In this document: piece after piece, positions 9,340 to 19,800 of the stretch
How the letters are laid out: the number at the start of each line of letters is the position of its first letter
Position numbering within the stretch: the stretch's first letter is position 1
Assembly: GCA_905221615.1 (NCBI GenBank)
Contig: CAJNDT010000976.1
Span: forward strand, 1-64,000
Reading direction: 5' to 3'
From: Symbiodinium sp. CCMP2592
Taxonomy: Eukaryota > Sar > Dinophyceae > Suessiales > Symbiodiniaceae
Length of the DNA: 64,000 nucleotides
Position numbers and translations under genes: made by a program
The notes under the pieces: generated by a model
What the model was told of the DNA's origin: nothing
Seen by the model: only the letters and a program-made list of their open reading frames with translations
The model's database searches: none

Positions 9340-10542
9340 ATGTCGTCCCCCAGCTTGGAACAAATCCTCAAAGAGGAAAAAGTTCCGGATCTCATTGCAG
9401 GGCAGCTCACTTCGCAACTCACGGTCCGCTCCTTTCCTTGCATTTGCGAAGGTGTGGACACTCTGCCAGACTGCATCAAGGATGTCTTGGACGCCCCGGG
9501 CCAAGCTCTCCTTACGACTGTCACTTTGGCGTGCTTGAAGGCAGCATACCATCGCTGCATTTCTTCCGTTATTTCGGCGACACCCTCAGCTACGTCGGCG
9601 CCTCCTGCATCGGGCAGTGGAGCTCTCAGTACATCTTCGTGGACAGAGCCTTTTCCTGCGAAGTTGAGCATTGAACGAGTGAATACCATGAGAGCTACAT
9701 TCGAAGCTTCATATCCCTCCGAAATTCTCGATGCATCCAGTATGCCCTCGTCAAGGCTCCTTGCATCCTGCAACAAGCAAGTGCAGGACAAGCACTTTTC
9801 TTACATTCCATGGAAGTTTCGTCTCAGCGAAGAGAAACAGGAAGATGTTACATCATCCAGACCGAAAAAGATCGCACGTCTCGACGACTTCATTTTTGAC
9901 GACGTCCCCTGCAGGGACATAGCTGATACTGGCGTGTCGCAAATGTTCCTTTCGCATTTGCTAGACTTGATCGCCTTTGCATTTTGTTTGCTTAACATCG
10001 GCCACCTCAGCTCCTTTCGTGCATACAACAAGCTCTTCATAAAGCTTGCATTCCATCGTCCGCCGCCGGAGTCAGGGCTGAGAAGCCCGAACGTCACGGA
10101 AATGCAGGCGGCGGACAGAGAAGCATGGAAATGCATTTGCGAATTGGTGAACAAAGGTTGGTGCATGGATGATGCATTGCATGAGATCGTGCAAGTCCGT
10201 TGCATCCTGCAGAGTCACTTGCAACCGCGAGTTTTCATTCAGAAAACCAGGAGGCCCAGCACCGGGTCAGGCAACCAAATTCAGCCTGAAAAAACCCACC
10301 CGAAGGGCAAAGGCGGCAAGGGCAAAGGCAAGAATGGGAAGTCGAAGGACAATCGCGATCAGAATGGCCCCAAGTGGATGGTTTCATTTTATGAGAACGG
10401 CGTTCAGAAGCAGATGTGCAAGCGATGGAACCTTCGCTCGGGTTGCAAGTTGGATGACTGTGCATTTGTCCATGGTTGTGCGGTCGATGTGGGTGGCAGG
10501 CCTTGTGGAAAGGATCACCCCGCTTACATGCACAAGTCCTGA
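9340..10542 (+). CDS. E2 gag-like protein with CCCH zinc finger
   Basis: This is the likely nucleocapsid/capsid protein of E2. The frame is open further upstream, but MSSPSLEQILKEE at 9,340 reads like a natural start. The body is helical with no clear motif. A basic Gly/Lys-rich linker (KGKGGKGKGKNGK) leads to a C-terminal zinc finger: MCKRWNLRSGCKLDDCAFVH, a C-x8-C-x4/5-C-x3-H pattern typical of gag proteins in these algal retroelements instead of the retroviral CCHC knuckle. A second Cys/His group follows (CAVDVGGRPCGKDHPAYMH). The stop is TGA (10,540-10,542). The pol frame continues in the same phase directly after it, with no further stop, which raises the possibility of stop-codon readthrough. 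Confidence 0.75.
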   Translation: MSSPSLEQILKEEKVPDLIAGQLTSQLTVRSFPCICEGVDTLPDCIKDVLDAPGQALLTTVTLACLKAAYHRCISSVISATPSATSAPPASGSGALSTSSWTEPFPAKLSIERVNTMRATFEASYPSEILDASSMPSSRLLASCNKQVQDKHFSYIPWKFRLSEEKQEDVTSSRPKKIARLDDFIFDDVPCRDIADTGVSQMFLSHLLDLIAFAFCLLNIGHLSSFRAYNKLFIKLAFHRPPPESGLRSPNVTEMQAADREAWKCICELVNKGWCMDDALHEIVQVRCILQSHLQPRVFIQKTRRPSTGSGNQIQPEKTHPKGKGGKGKGKNGKSKDNRDQNGPKWMVSFYENGVQKQMCKRWNLRSGCKLDDCAFVHGCAVDVGGRPCGKDHPAYMHKS

Positions 10543-10557
10543 AACAGCCCGAAACCT

Positions 10558-13500
10558 GTGGAGGGGCAGCTTTCTGGGCTTGCACCACATGCACCCTCGC
10601 CTTTGCCATCGGCTGGTCATACATCCACTTCTGATGCAGAAATTCTTGACTTGCTTCAGCAATCTTTTACATCAACCACGGTGAAATACAGATGGCAGGC
10701 TATTGAGGGGGATCGTACGGAGGCCGCGTACTTCAACCTCGGTGGTTTCTCTCAGTCGGTGCGTTTTGGCCTGACACATCATACATTCCAATACCAGCAC
10801 ATTTTGTGCCGACTCAATGCTTGGTTATGTATGCTCTTTCCATTGGGTACATGGACTTCGTTATGTGTCTCTCACAACGAAGTGCTCAAAGTCCATCGTG
10901 ATACATCCAACGAGCCAGGCACCCTCAACTACACTGTTGCTCTGGGTGACTTTTCTGGCGGAGGTTTACTGCTGGAGTCCTCATCGGGCGAGAAATCCAT
11001 GCGAGTTGAAGCTTTACAGAAGTGCATAAATTTTTCATTGGTTGATACCAGGTCATCGCCTCTTGCATTCGATGGTGGTCTTTGGCACGCCACTGAGCCC
11101 TTCGTGGGCGACAGGTGGGTCATCACGGCCTACACTTGCAGGCGGTTGGCGGAATTTCAATCCTCGGACATTGATGCATTGCGCATGTGGGGGTTCCCCC
11201 TACCTGGGGAATCCCTGCCCCGTCGGATGCCTCAACCTCAGGCGGTCGAACTGCCTCAGCCTACTTTGCCGAAGAAATTCTGCCTTTTACTGGCTTCTCA
11301 GCACTCTGAGGTACTTCGTGCCGGCCTCTCAACTGCTGGTGTTCCTCATGTGTGCATTCAGTCTCTGGATCAGGAGCATACCAGAAATTGCATTTTTCGA
11401 TGTGCTGGGGAAGGTGTTTTTCCTTCCATTTTCATGGTGTACTCCCCTGACTGGAGTGAGAGTCACACTCGCTGGGTGCTGCAACTCTGCAAAGTTGCAT
11501 ATTCGGCAGGTTCTGCGGTGCATTTTGATATTTCGGGCTGGAACCAATGCTGGTCGGATCAACTGTTCCTTCACTGCATTTGTACTGGTCTGCAGCACAT
11601 CGTGCAGGTGCCGGCGTGTGCCTACAAGGGGGTTGGTGGTAGCCCATGGGTCATGGTCTCCTCATCGCCTTCCTTTTCTGCATTGGGGCACCCATGCTCG
11701 TGTGGTCGGTGCTGTTCGACCTCCACGACCTCTGATTATCCTCCTGCATTCGTGGATGCTCTTTGCGATATACTGTTGATATCCAAACTCCGCAATTGCT
11801 CAGGTCAATGTGAACTTTCCATTGATGAGGCTTGGTCTTGCATTCCAGAAAAGCCGATTGGCTCTCCACCACATGCTTGGGTGGATGGTGGCGGGCTTCA
11901 TAGCCGTCCCGACTGGAGTGGCCAGGAGCGATCCACTGATGATATTTTCAAATCGCTCCGCCATGCCTTAATTGCTTGGTGTGGCAAGGCATGCATTCCT
12001 TCCAGAGTTCGTCAAAGATTGTTGCATCCATCAGATTCCCATCTCTTCTCGGAAACTGAGGTGAAGGAAATCCGTGGACTCTTCAGCACATGGCTGGGGT
12101 CCCAGGGTTGCACTTCCATTGATTGGCAAGTGAAGGATGGCCAGCCATACTGCTTGAATTCCCTGGCTGCATTGTCCTCCGCTCTTAAAGATGCGGATAT
12201 GACTCTCTTCAGTGCATTACTGAGTGGGGTTCCTACTGGCTTCAAACACGATATCCCCATTTCAGGTGTTTTCGCTCCATCGGGTCGCTCAGCCTCTGAT
12301 GATGCATTAACGGTTTGCCAGGAAAACTGGCAAGGTGCTGAGGACGACCCAGTCCTTCTCGAGGAGCTGGTGCAGATCGAGGTGGACAAAGGCTGGTTAC
12401 GGTGCATTGAGTCGTTGGAAGCTGCACGGCAGATCTGGCCGAACGTTGCTGTTGGTAAGCTGAATATTGTACATTCCGAGGGCCGAAAACCTCGCTTGGT
12501 TGTTGATTCTTCCATTTGTGGTACAAATGCCTGCTGCCTCATTCCTGAGCGTTCTGCATTGCCTACATTGCAAACTATCCAAGCCTCTTGGCCATTACGG
12601 GGAAAGCTAGAACCCCTGGCAGCTTGGTCCATTGACGTTCAGGCAGCCCACAAGTCCATTATGGTGCGCGAGTCAGAACAAGGGCTGCTTGGCATTCGAG
12701 TGGGTCCCAAGCTCTATTTCTATACAGTTTGTCCATTCGGTGCAGCTTTTTCAGCTTTCTGGTTTGCTCGCCTCGGTGCATTTTTCGTTCGCACCCTTCA
12801 TCGCTTGATTTTCATTGCCCACTGGCTGGCAATGTATGTGGACGACTTACTTGGCTTTCAATCTGCATCAGTTGCAAAGATGAGCTTTTGCATTACTTTA
12901 TGTTTCTGTGGGGCCTTTTCCATCCCCTTATCCTGGAAGAAATTACAGTTTGGATGCTCCATCCGATGGATAGGATGGGAGCTCAATTTCAGTATGGGCT
13001 GTGTTTGCATCCCATCTGACAAGCTTGAAAGGTTGCATTCAGTTATCGTGTCGGCACTCCGTGGCAAGTACACTGACCGGGCTACATTGAGCAAGTTGTG
13101 TGGCATGTTGCAGTGGCTTTTCAAACTGTTTCCATTGGCTAGGCCATGGCTGAGGTCTCTTTATCAGGACCTCAACACTCCACGTGCAACCAACTTCAGT
13201 GTTCGACAGAACGACTGGCAATCATTCATTTCTTGCTTGAACGACACTTTACATTTGGTCAAGCTACCTCCTGGATCGGCGGTTACGGTGGGCAGCCGTG
13301 TTCTTGCTGTGAGACATCACAAGGTTTCCACCAAGCGCGAACTTTTACATTGCAACCTGGGGGATAAGGATATATGGCTTCGCATTGCAGACTCTGCCTC
13401 CAAGCGTCGTGCATTGAGTCCATCCTCCAGAAGTCTGTTGCAGTTCTGGCTTGATTGGTCTGCATTGCCTCCAATTTGGCGATCGCTTCGCCCTATGGAG

Positions 13501-14058
13501 CATTTACAGGTGGAGGCAGCAGCTGATGCCATGGGCCATGGCCGCACTTTCGCTATAGGCGGCTACATTGCTTTGCCAAGTGGTGAATTTTGGTTTTCAG
13601 AATGCTTTACTGTGGAGGATTTTGCATTCGCAGAGCTTCCGTTGAAATCTGATCAGATTGCATTAGTTTGGCTTTTGAGTGTCTTAAGCCCAGGATGCAA
13701 GCTGTCGGTTCGCATGCATTCCTGGTGTGACAACAGTGGTGCCGAAGCCACTGCCAACAAGCTGTTCACTACATCCTGGCCTCTCGCTGCATTTGTGCAG
13801 CGACTGGCCATTTTAAGCAGTTTTACTGGCACCCACTTGGATGTACATCACATTGCAGGTCCAAAGAACACTGAGGCTGACTTTTTGAGTCGCTGGCTTC
13901 CACCAGCTGCTTTGCCGGCTCGGTGGAGCCTCTCTCGAAGGCGTCGCATTGCTTTAAAGGCACTTTGGAATGCTTCGCCTTCCATTTCGATTTCGCCTCC
14001 ATCTTGGAAGCCTCCTTTCAGCATTCCGAGTAGCTCTCCTTTAGGAGCAGCACTCTAA
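10558..14058 (+). CDS. E2 pol: 2OG-like, methyltransferase-like, RT, RNase H
   Basis: This frame is in phase with gag across one TGA. The 2OG-Fe(II)-like domain comes first (about residues 20-220): VHRDTSNEPG, FSGGGLLLE, LWHATEP with the distal His, then DRWVITAY and the closing WGFPLP. The methyltransferase-like domain follows (about residues 235-420). It is recognisable by position and by YSPDWSESH, SCGRC and YPPAFVDALCDIL, which align in order with E3, but catalytic motifs look eroded. RT occupies about residues 590-830, with YTVCPFGAAFSAF and the catalytic MYVDDLLGF. RNase H occupies about 970-1130: EAAADAMGHG, WCDNSGAEATANK and GPKNTEADFLSRW. There is no DDE integrase. The domain order 2OG then MTase is reversed relative to E1 and E3. 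Confidence 0.85.
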   Translation: MEGQLSGLAPHAPSPLPSAGHTSTSDAEILDLLQQSFTSTTVKYRWQAIEGDRTEAAYFNLGGFSQSVRFGLTHHTFQYQHILCRLNAWLCMLFPLGTWTSLCVSHNEVLKVHRDTSNEPGTLNYTVALGDFSGGGLLLESSSGEKSMRVEALQKCINFSLVDTRSSPLAFDGGLWHATEPFVGDRWVITAYTCRRLAEFQSSDIDALRMWGFPLPGESLPRRMPQPQAVELPQPTLPKKFCLLLASQHSEVLRAGLSTAGVPHVCIQSLDQEHTRNCIFRCAGEGVFPSIFMVYSPDWSESHTRWVLQLCKVAYSAGSAVHFDISGWNQCWSDQLFLHCICTGLQHIVQVPACAYKGVGGSPWVMVSSSPSFSALGHPCSCGRCCSTSTTSDYPPAFVDALCDILLISKLRNCSGQCELSIDEAWSCIPEKPIGSPPHAWVDGGGLHSRPDWSGQERSTDDIFKSLRHALIAWCGKACIPSRVRQRLLHPSDSHLFSETEVKEIRGLFSTWLGSQGCTSIDWQVKDGQPYCLNSLAALSSALKDADMTLFSALLSGVPTGFKHDIPISGVFAPSGRSASDDALTVCQENWQGAEDDPVLLEELVQIEVDKGWLRCIESLEAARQIWPNVAVGKLNIVHSEGRKPRLVVDSSICGTNACCLIPERSALPTLQTIQASWPLRGKLEPLAAWSIDVQAAHKSIMVRESEQGLLGIRVGPKLYFYTVCPFGAAFSAFWFARLGAFFVRTLHRLIFIAHWLAMYVDDLLGFQSASVAKMSFCITLCFCGAFSIPLSWKKLQFGCSIRWIGWELNFSMGCVCIPSDKLERLHSVIVSALRGKYTDRATLSKLCGMLQWLFKLFPLARPWLRSLYQDLNTPRATNFSVRQNDWQSFISCLNDTLHLVKLPPGSAVTVGSRVLAVRHHKVSTKRELLHCNLGDKDIWLRIADSASKRRALSPSSRSLLQFWLDWSALPPIWRSLRPMEHLQVEAAADAMGHGRTFAIGGYIALPSGEFWFSECFTVEDFAFAELPLKSDQIALVWLLSVLSPGCKLSVRMHSWCDNSGAEATANKLFTTSWPLAAFVQRLAILSSFTGTHLDVHHIAGPKNTEADFLSRWLPPAALPARWSLSRRRRIALKALWNASPSISISPPSWKPPFSIPSSSPLGAAL

Positions 14059-14126
14059 TCACCTTGTCGCACGTTTTTCATTTGGGGAATTGATGCGCGA
14101 CTTCGGTTCTCTGGCAGATTGCATTT

Positions 14127-14326
14127 GGGGGAAAACATGCAGACCCTTTTCACAAGCAGCTTCTTGCTGCTGAAGCTCGGATCTGCATTTCCCGCCAGAG
14201 AACAAAAGGAGCGAGTTTGTGCGAGTGACTGCATCAATTCCCTTTTATACATTCCTTGCTTTATATGTATACATTTTTGTATATAAAGCTGCATATAGGA
14301 AGCAGCTGCGAATACATTAACCGAAC
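14127..14326 (+). repeat. E2 split direct repeat, copy 1 (200 bp)
   Basis: This 200-bp sequence begins with GGGGGAAAACATGC, 69 bp after the pol stop, and ends CATTAACCGAAC. It is repeated at 14,644-14,843 with one visible difference (TTTTGTATA versus TTTTGCATA). It contains a TATA-rich palindromic stretch. Confidence 0.9.
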
Positions 14327-14429
14327 GGTATGTGTGCTTGCTCACGAGTGTTTGGTAATGTTTTGCATGCTTGCTGCATTCATGACATTCCATGTGCATT
14401 GCAGCAAGCAGGCTCGCAGCTGCCAGCTC

Positions 14430-14466
14430 GCCTGCATAGCGGGCAGAAACTTTTGTCCCACCCACC
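14430..14466 (+). other. Hairpin plus TTTTGTCCCACCCACC motif, E2 spacer
   Basis: A 6-bp stem with ATA loop (GCCTGC/GCGGGC, one G-T pair, 14,430-14,444) is followed by TTTTGTCCCACCCACC at 14,451-14,466. This is the same arrangement as in the other split-repeat spacers. Confidence 0.6.
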
Positions 14467-14643
14467 TCTTCCCTTTTCTGGGTGCTAGTGCTGGCGACTG
14501 CACTCTTACATTTTCTTCTGCTGGCTTGCATTTGCATTCGGTTTCCGTTATACGATCTGTCCTTTAAAAGGATGGGTCCATCTGCATTCCCTCTCTCTAT
14601 GGCCGGTCGGTGCCTTTTGATGCACCTAGATCCCATCTGGGGA

Positions 14644-14843
14644 GGGGGAAAACATGCAGACCCTTTTCACAAGCAGCTTCTTGCTGCTGAAGCTCGGATC
14701 TGCATTTCCCGCCAGAGAACAAAAGGAGCGAGTTTGTGCGAGTGACTGCATCAATTCCCTTTTATACATTCCTTGCTTTATATGTATACATTTTTGCATA
14801 TAAAGCTGCATATAGGAAGCAGCTGCGAATACATTAACCGAAC
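14644..14843 (+). repeat. E2 split direct repeat, copy 2 (200 bp)
   Basis: This is the second copy of 14,127-14,326 after a 317-bp spacer. Its last base directly abuts a recombinase-tail-like reading frame assigned to E3. Confidence 0.9.
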
Positions 14844-14845
14844 TC

Positions 14846-15232
14846 TTGCGGCCGTTGGAGGGCTGGGCCGAGTTTCGGGCCCAACATCTCGCTGAAAGCA
14901 GCGGGAACTGCGTCAAGCCTGGTGATCTTGTGATGCCTGCCAGGACTCCTGAGCTCAAGGATGCATGCAAGTTCTTTGTATCAGTTTTGGGAAAGAAGAA
15001 GCTGCGGCGGCTTCATCGTGTAGGTGGATGCGGCAGCACGCCTGAGTCTGTGGCAAACTGTGAGTTGTTTGAGTCGCTGGAGGGCGTTTCTTACGACTGG
15101 CAATGCAAGCACTGCTTCAAGCCTGAGCAGGGACAGCAGGCAGCTCAGGCGGACGCTTCGGGATCGGAGGACTTCTCCTCCAGCACTTCCGGTGAGGCAC
15201 AGACCTCAGGAGAGAGCTCGAGCGAGTCGTGA
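14846..15232 (+). pseudogene. Recombinase C-terminal tail fragment (E3)
   Basis: This short frame contains KKKLRRLHRVGGCGS, then VSYDWQCKHCFKPE, followed by a Ser/Glu-rich end. I believe that H-x4-C ... C-x2-C arrangement with an acidic Ser-rich end is a zinc-binding tail found after tyrosine recombinases in dinoflagellate YR elements; this is from memory and not checked. The catalytic domain is missing: the frame starts directly after the E2 repeat, as if the upstream part was replaced when E2 arrived or the frame is a 5' truncation. Confidence 0.4.
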
Positions 15233-15566
15233 TTGCTCGGACTGCAAAATGTGTGCACACCTAGGGTCGATCGTGCTCATATTGAGAGTGCCACTGCTGC
15301 CTGCAAGTGTACGTCAAGGGATCATGCATCCACATGCAAGTGTACGCCAAAGGATTGTGATCTCGAGCTGGGAAAGGAACGATCAGTTTCTTACTTCATC
15401 ACGCGTCTTGAGGGCCTCATGGAGCCGGAGCCTGCTTCAGAGCGATCGCATCAGCATGGTGAGATCGGCAATCAGCACAAAGGTTTCGCCGGTGACGGTT
15501 CAACCAGGGTGCGTTGCTGAATTGAGTATTGTCCTGCCTTTGATTTTAGGGTTTTCCTTGCCTCAC

Positions 15567-16801
15567 ATGGCGGCGCCGGCTGCTCTGACGGTCGCGCAGA
15601 GAGGGCACTTGGAGACGTTGGGACCGGATCTCAGGTTCCAGCTTGAGCAGCGGATGTTCCGGCTGTGTGGCAGGCAAGGCTGGGAGAGCTGGGAATCCGC
15701 AATGTGGCTTTGTTCTCGGGGCTCGATGAGTCTCGGGAGCGGGTGAGAGCAGCACTGATTGCGGAGCTGCCCATCGATCCTACAGCGGGGGTCGCAGAGC
15801 GGCTCGTGGTGGCACGCCTATTGGCGGCTTGGGAAGCATCCAGGCTTCACTTGCAGGTTTCGGAGAGAAACAAAGCTGAAGCGCGGCTGGGGACTCAGCA
15901 GCGACTTGTGCAGCCTAGCGAGCATCATGCCATGCGGCTGGCAGTTGAAGCATCGCTCGGAAAGTTGAAGGACAAGGAGGTTCCTGCCAAGTTCTTGCTA
16001 GCGGCCAAGCTGGAGCAGATCGAGAACAATCAGCCGGTAGCCGAGCTGCTTACGGAAGTGGCGTCGCTCGAAGATTCAGAACTCGAGGCGTACTCGGCGG
16101 TGATCGATCCTACTACCAATGTGCTTAAAATAAAGCCTGGGAAGACTCTTACTGGCATGCCCAACAATCCTGAGGAGCTGCGGTTGCGCCACAGGCGCAT
16201 CGGGCTAGCTTGGGACTTCCTGGCGACCAAGCATGCTCTCAGGCCCTGGCTGTCCAGAAACTCCACGGATGTCCTGCGGAGGTTCAGTGATTATGTGTTG
16301 GGATCACAAGTTGCTGGATTGGTGGCTGGTGACGGGCACACTCCAACTTGGGAGCTCGTCTTGAGCTTTGAACTCGAGGCTCGCAAAACCCTGTATCGCT
16401 GGATCCGGGACGGCGAAGTGGGCACTATCGAGGAAGCCTTTACAAAGGCCATGCATGATATGGAGCTTCTCAATCGACATCTTGTCATTCCTTTCTCGCT
16501 TCGGGCCGTGCCGCCTCCCCCGTCTGTTCCGGCTGACGGGAGGCGCGAGTCCAAGGGAAAGGGCAAAGGCAAAGCCCTGAAACGTGCATTGGCTGCTGCG
16601 GCAGCCGAAGAGGCCCCTGGCAAGAAGGCTGCCAAGCTCATGAAGACTCCAGATGGCAAGCCTATTTGTTGGAAGTTCAACGGGAAAGAAGGGTGCAAGA
16701 ACAGCGCCTGTCGCTTCCTTCATGTATGTCAACGTTGTCTCGGCAAACACCCTTATCATGCATGCACGCAATTGTCGTCCGGAGGCGGCTACAGCATCTA
16801 A
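15567..16801 (+). pseudogene. E3 gag-like protein with CCCH finger, probable frameshift
   Basis: An ATG at 15,567 opens a frame (MAAPAALTVAQRG...) that seems to continue, after a phase change near 15,645-15,665, into the longer frame ending at 16,801. The long part is Ala/Glu/Arg-rich and helical. A basic stretch (SKGKGKGKALKR) precedes the finger ICWKFNGKEGCKNSACRFLH (C-x8-C-x4-C-x3-H), followed by VCQRCLGKHPYHAC. It resembles the E2 gag in layout though not closely in sequence. It is probably the RNA-binding structural protein of E3. The following pol frame starts just after the gag stop in another phase. Confidence 0.65.
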
Positions 16802-16805
16802 CTGA

Positions 16806-19800
16806 CTCTCGGACGGCGGAGACACCGAGGAGAACGTCTCTCAAGGACTCGATTCGCCTCCACAATCCGACATTTCTTTCCTCTATCTATTCGCGGGAGA
16901 GTCTCGCCGGGCTGACTTGAAATCATTCCTGGCGGCTGCCTGCGAGAAAGCCGGGCTGTCATTCCGCTATCAAGAAGTTGATATCGGGGAGTCGGCTCCG
17001 GATGTTCTTTCAGACTCTTTTTGGTTGAGATTGCTCAATCAAGTTCGACGACATGAATTCAATCTTCTTTTCATGAGCCCGCCATATTCTACATTCAACC
17101 GGGCCACGTTCGTCAATCGCACAGGACCACCGCCTCTGCGGAACTCGGACTGGCCGGAAGGTTTTCCTTGGCTATCCGGTGTATGGAAATCCAGAGCAGA
17201 GGCTGGAACGAGTTTGGTGCGCCGGGTATTGTCCTTAGCCACCCTGGCCACCAATGAGCATGTACCCTGGTTGATTGAGCATCCGGAATTTTTGGGTGCT
17301 ACGGCGGCTGGCACCCCGGCTTCAATCTGGACTTGGGAAGAAGCTGTTCGTGTTTTCCAGGAGACTCGCGCCACTTCGGTGACACGATTAGCTGGAACCT
17401 GGCACGGTCTACGATCGGTTGGTGTGGCCGGTTGGCCGCGACTTGACCCTCAGCAGCACTATCGAGGGCCGTTGTCTCGCAAATGCGGGCATGCGCATGC
17501 CCCTCTCATCGGCACCGACGAAAATGGTCATTTTCTCGCCGGGCCGGCTGCTTACCCTTCGGGCTTCTGTGAAGCGCTGGCCAGTATTGCGGTTCTCACC
17601 TTCAGGCAAAGAGTGTCCTCCGAATCGATGTTGGGGGAGGAGCAAGCTCGTTCTTCTGACACTCTTGAGAATGCGACTTCGACAGCTGTGGTCCACCAGG
17701 CTGAAGCTCTGGCACTGCGTTTGCAACACTCGGCGGTCTCGAAGGAGTCTTTACTTCAGATCTTCGACTTACTTCCCGGCGAGGAATTGTCCATCACTTG
17801 GAAGGATTCGAAATCTTTTGCTGTCGGGGCTTATGCCGTGGGCGGTAGCCTTGCCGGCCTTCGTAGGAACTCCAGGTTGTTTCCCGGGGTGGCTAGGGTT
17901 TTGTGTAGGTTTGTTCGGGGTCTGGACGCAAGCTTTACATTCTCTGCCATTGCGATATTTCGCAACCTTCAGACGGCCCCGCATCGAGATACAGGCAATG
18001 AGCGAGGATCGAGAAATCTCGTGGCAGGGCTCTCGTCCTTTCGGGGCGGGGGCATCTGGACTCAGGATGGCGGAGGTCAGGAACCGTGCCCTTCGAATCC
18101 CTCATTAGGCTTGGGACATACTCTCGAGCTCGATGATGGCTGTCATGTTTGTTTCGATCCCACCGCTTGGCACTGCACGCAGGCTTGGGAAGGGACTAGA
18201 ACAGTACTCGTGGCATACACCCCTCGGGTGAATCCTTCCTTTCCTTCGGCCGACTGGAGGTTTCTGGAGTAGCTGGGATTCAACTTGCCGCCCCAGCCGG
18301 GGGTTGCGTCCTTGCCACACGCGGTGAAGCGCATCCTGGAGGACAACAACGATGATGCCGTGCCGAAGGACGATGAGTGGTGGAGACCCAAACCCGACAA
18401 CCAGGACGACGAGGAGGAGGGTGGCTCTACTTCTGAAGAGGATGTCGATGGCGTTCCCAAGGCAAAGCTAGGTGAGGGTATACTCGGCTTTGGACCTCCT
18501 CTGAAGGCCACTCTCGTGGGAAAGCGGATTGATTTCTCCGATGGGCATGGCTTGGCATCTCCTGGCCGATGGTTGCCAAAGGACAGGCCAACAAGTCTCA
18601 CGCATCCGGACATTTCCTTGCACGGGCAGATTTTCGAGGACGCTCTGCACATGCTCCAGAAGCACATCGACGTGAGGAAGGAAATCTGTCGCTTGGCCAC
18701 GGGGAGGGCCACGTCTTCGCCTTTCCCGGATTCGATGGTGGTGGAGATGCGCTCGCTTGTTTTCCAGCGGCTGAGGGACTGGGGCTCCACGAAAGAGCTC
18801 GAACATGTGGCTCCCCGACAACCTTTCTACCTCGAGGCCATTGGGGAGCTCTTGAGGGCAGCTGGAGACCCGGACTGGAGACAATATGCTTCTTCATCCG
18901 TGTCCTTTGCAAGAGGGGTTCCGATCGGGGTAGGGGAGCGCCTACCTCGGACGCCTGCACTTTTCGAGCGGAAGTACAAGCACAGGAAGTACCCAGATGC
19001 CGACACTCCGCTCGAAGACGGTCTTCGCGAAAACTATCCCGGGGCGCGAGACAACCCCGTCCAGCTTGATGAGCAGCTCGCCAAGGAGATGAGCCTGGGG
19101 GCGATGATCGCGCTCGACTTGGAGGAGGCCCGGGCGAAACATGGTGATTCCTTATCTGTCGCATCGCTTGGGGCGGTGCCCAAGCCAGACGGCTCTCTGA
19201 GGATTGTGCATGACGGCAGCAATGGGCAGCATGTCAACGATTGCATCCGTGTTCGAGATGCCCAACGATATCCTACGGGCGCTGATCTTCAAACTGCCGT
19301 GGAAATCTTGCCACACGCTTACTTCTCTCTGAGTGGTGACATCAGCAGAGCTCATCGTCTTTACCGTGTGCGGGAGCAGGACTGGCCACGACAAGCTTGT
19401 CGTGGATCAAACCCAAAGAAGATATACTACAACTGCGTGGGGACGTTCGGCATCGCTTCAGCTTCTTACTGGTGGTACAGACTCATGTCGGGACTTGGCA
19501 GACTTCTGTACTACTGTCTGCAAGGCGACCCGACGGTTCTCTTGAGCTATGTGGACGACCTCATATGGCTTACCCAGTCCGGAGACGGGCTGATCAAGAT
19601 CTTGGCGACCATCTTATTGCTTCAGGTACTTGGAACCCCATTTGCCTGGCATAAGTTCGCCGGGGGACTGGAGCATGGCTGGATCGGATTCTCGGTGTTC
19701 GCTTTCGGGAGGACGATTGGCATCAGCCAGTCAAGGACTGATTGGATCGTCGGCTGGATCCGTAAGACCAGGGCCGACGGCATGGTGCGAGTGGCCGACA

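Larger units (their letters stand above)
6614..14843 (+). mobile_element. YR-type retroelement E2
   Basis: Gene order is tyrosine recombinase (6,614-7,810, frameshifted), a Cys-rich ORF (8,111-8,834), gag (9,340-10,542), pol with 2OG, methyltransferase-like, RT and RNase H domains (10,558-14,058), then split direct repeats (14,127-14,326 and 14,644-14,843). A base-composition signature unites the whole stretch: TGCAT (mostly TGCATY) and TACATY occur every few tens of bases from the recombinase to the last repeat and are sparse in E1 and E3. That supports treating recombinase, gag and pol as one element. A recombinase placed before RT recalls VIPER-type elements. Confidence 0.7.
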
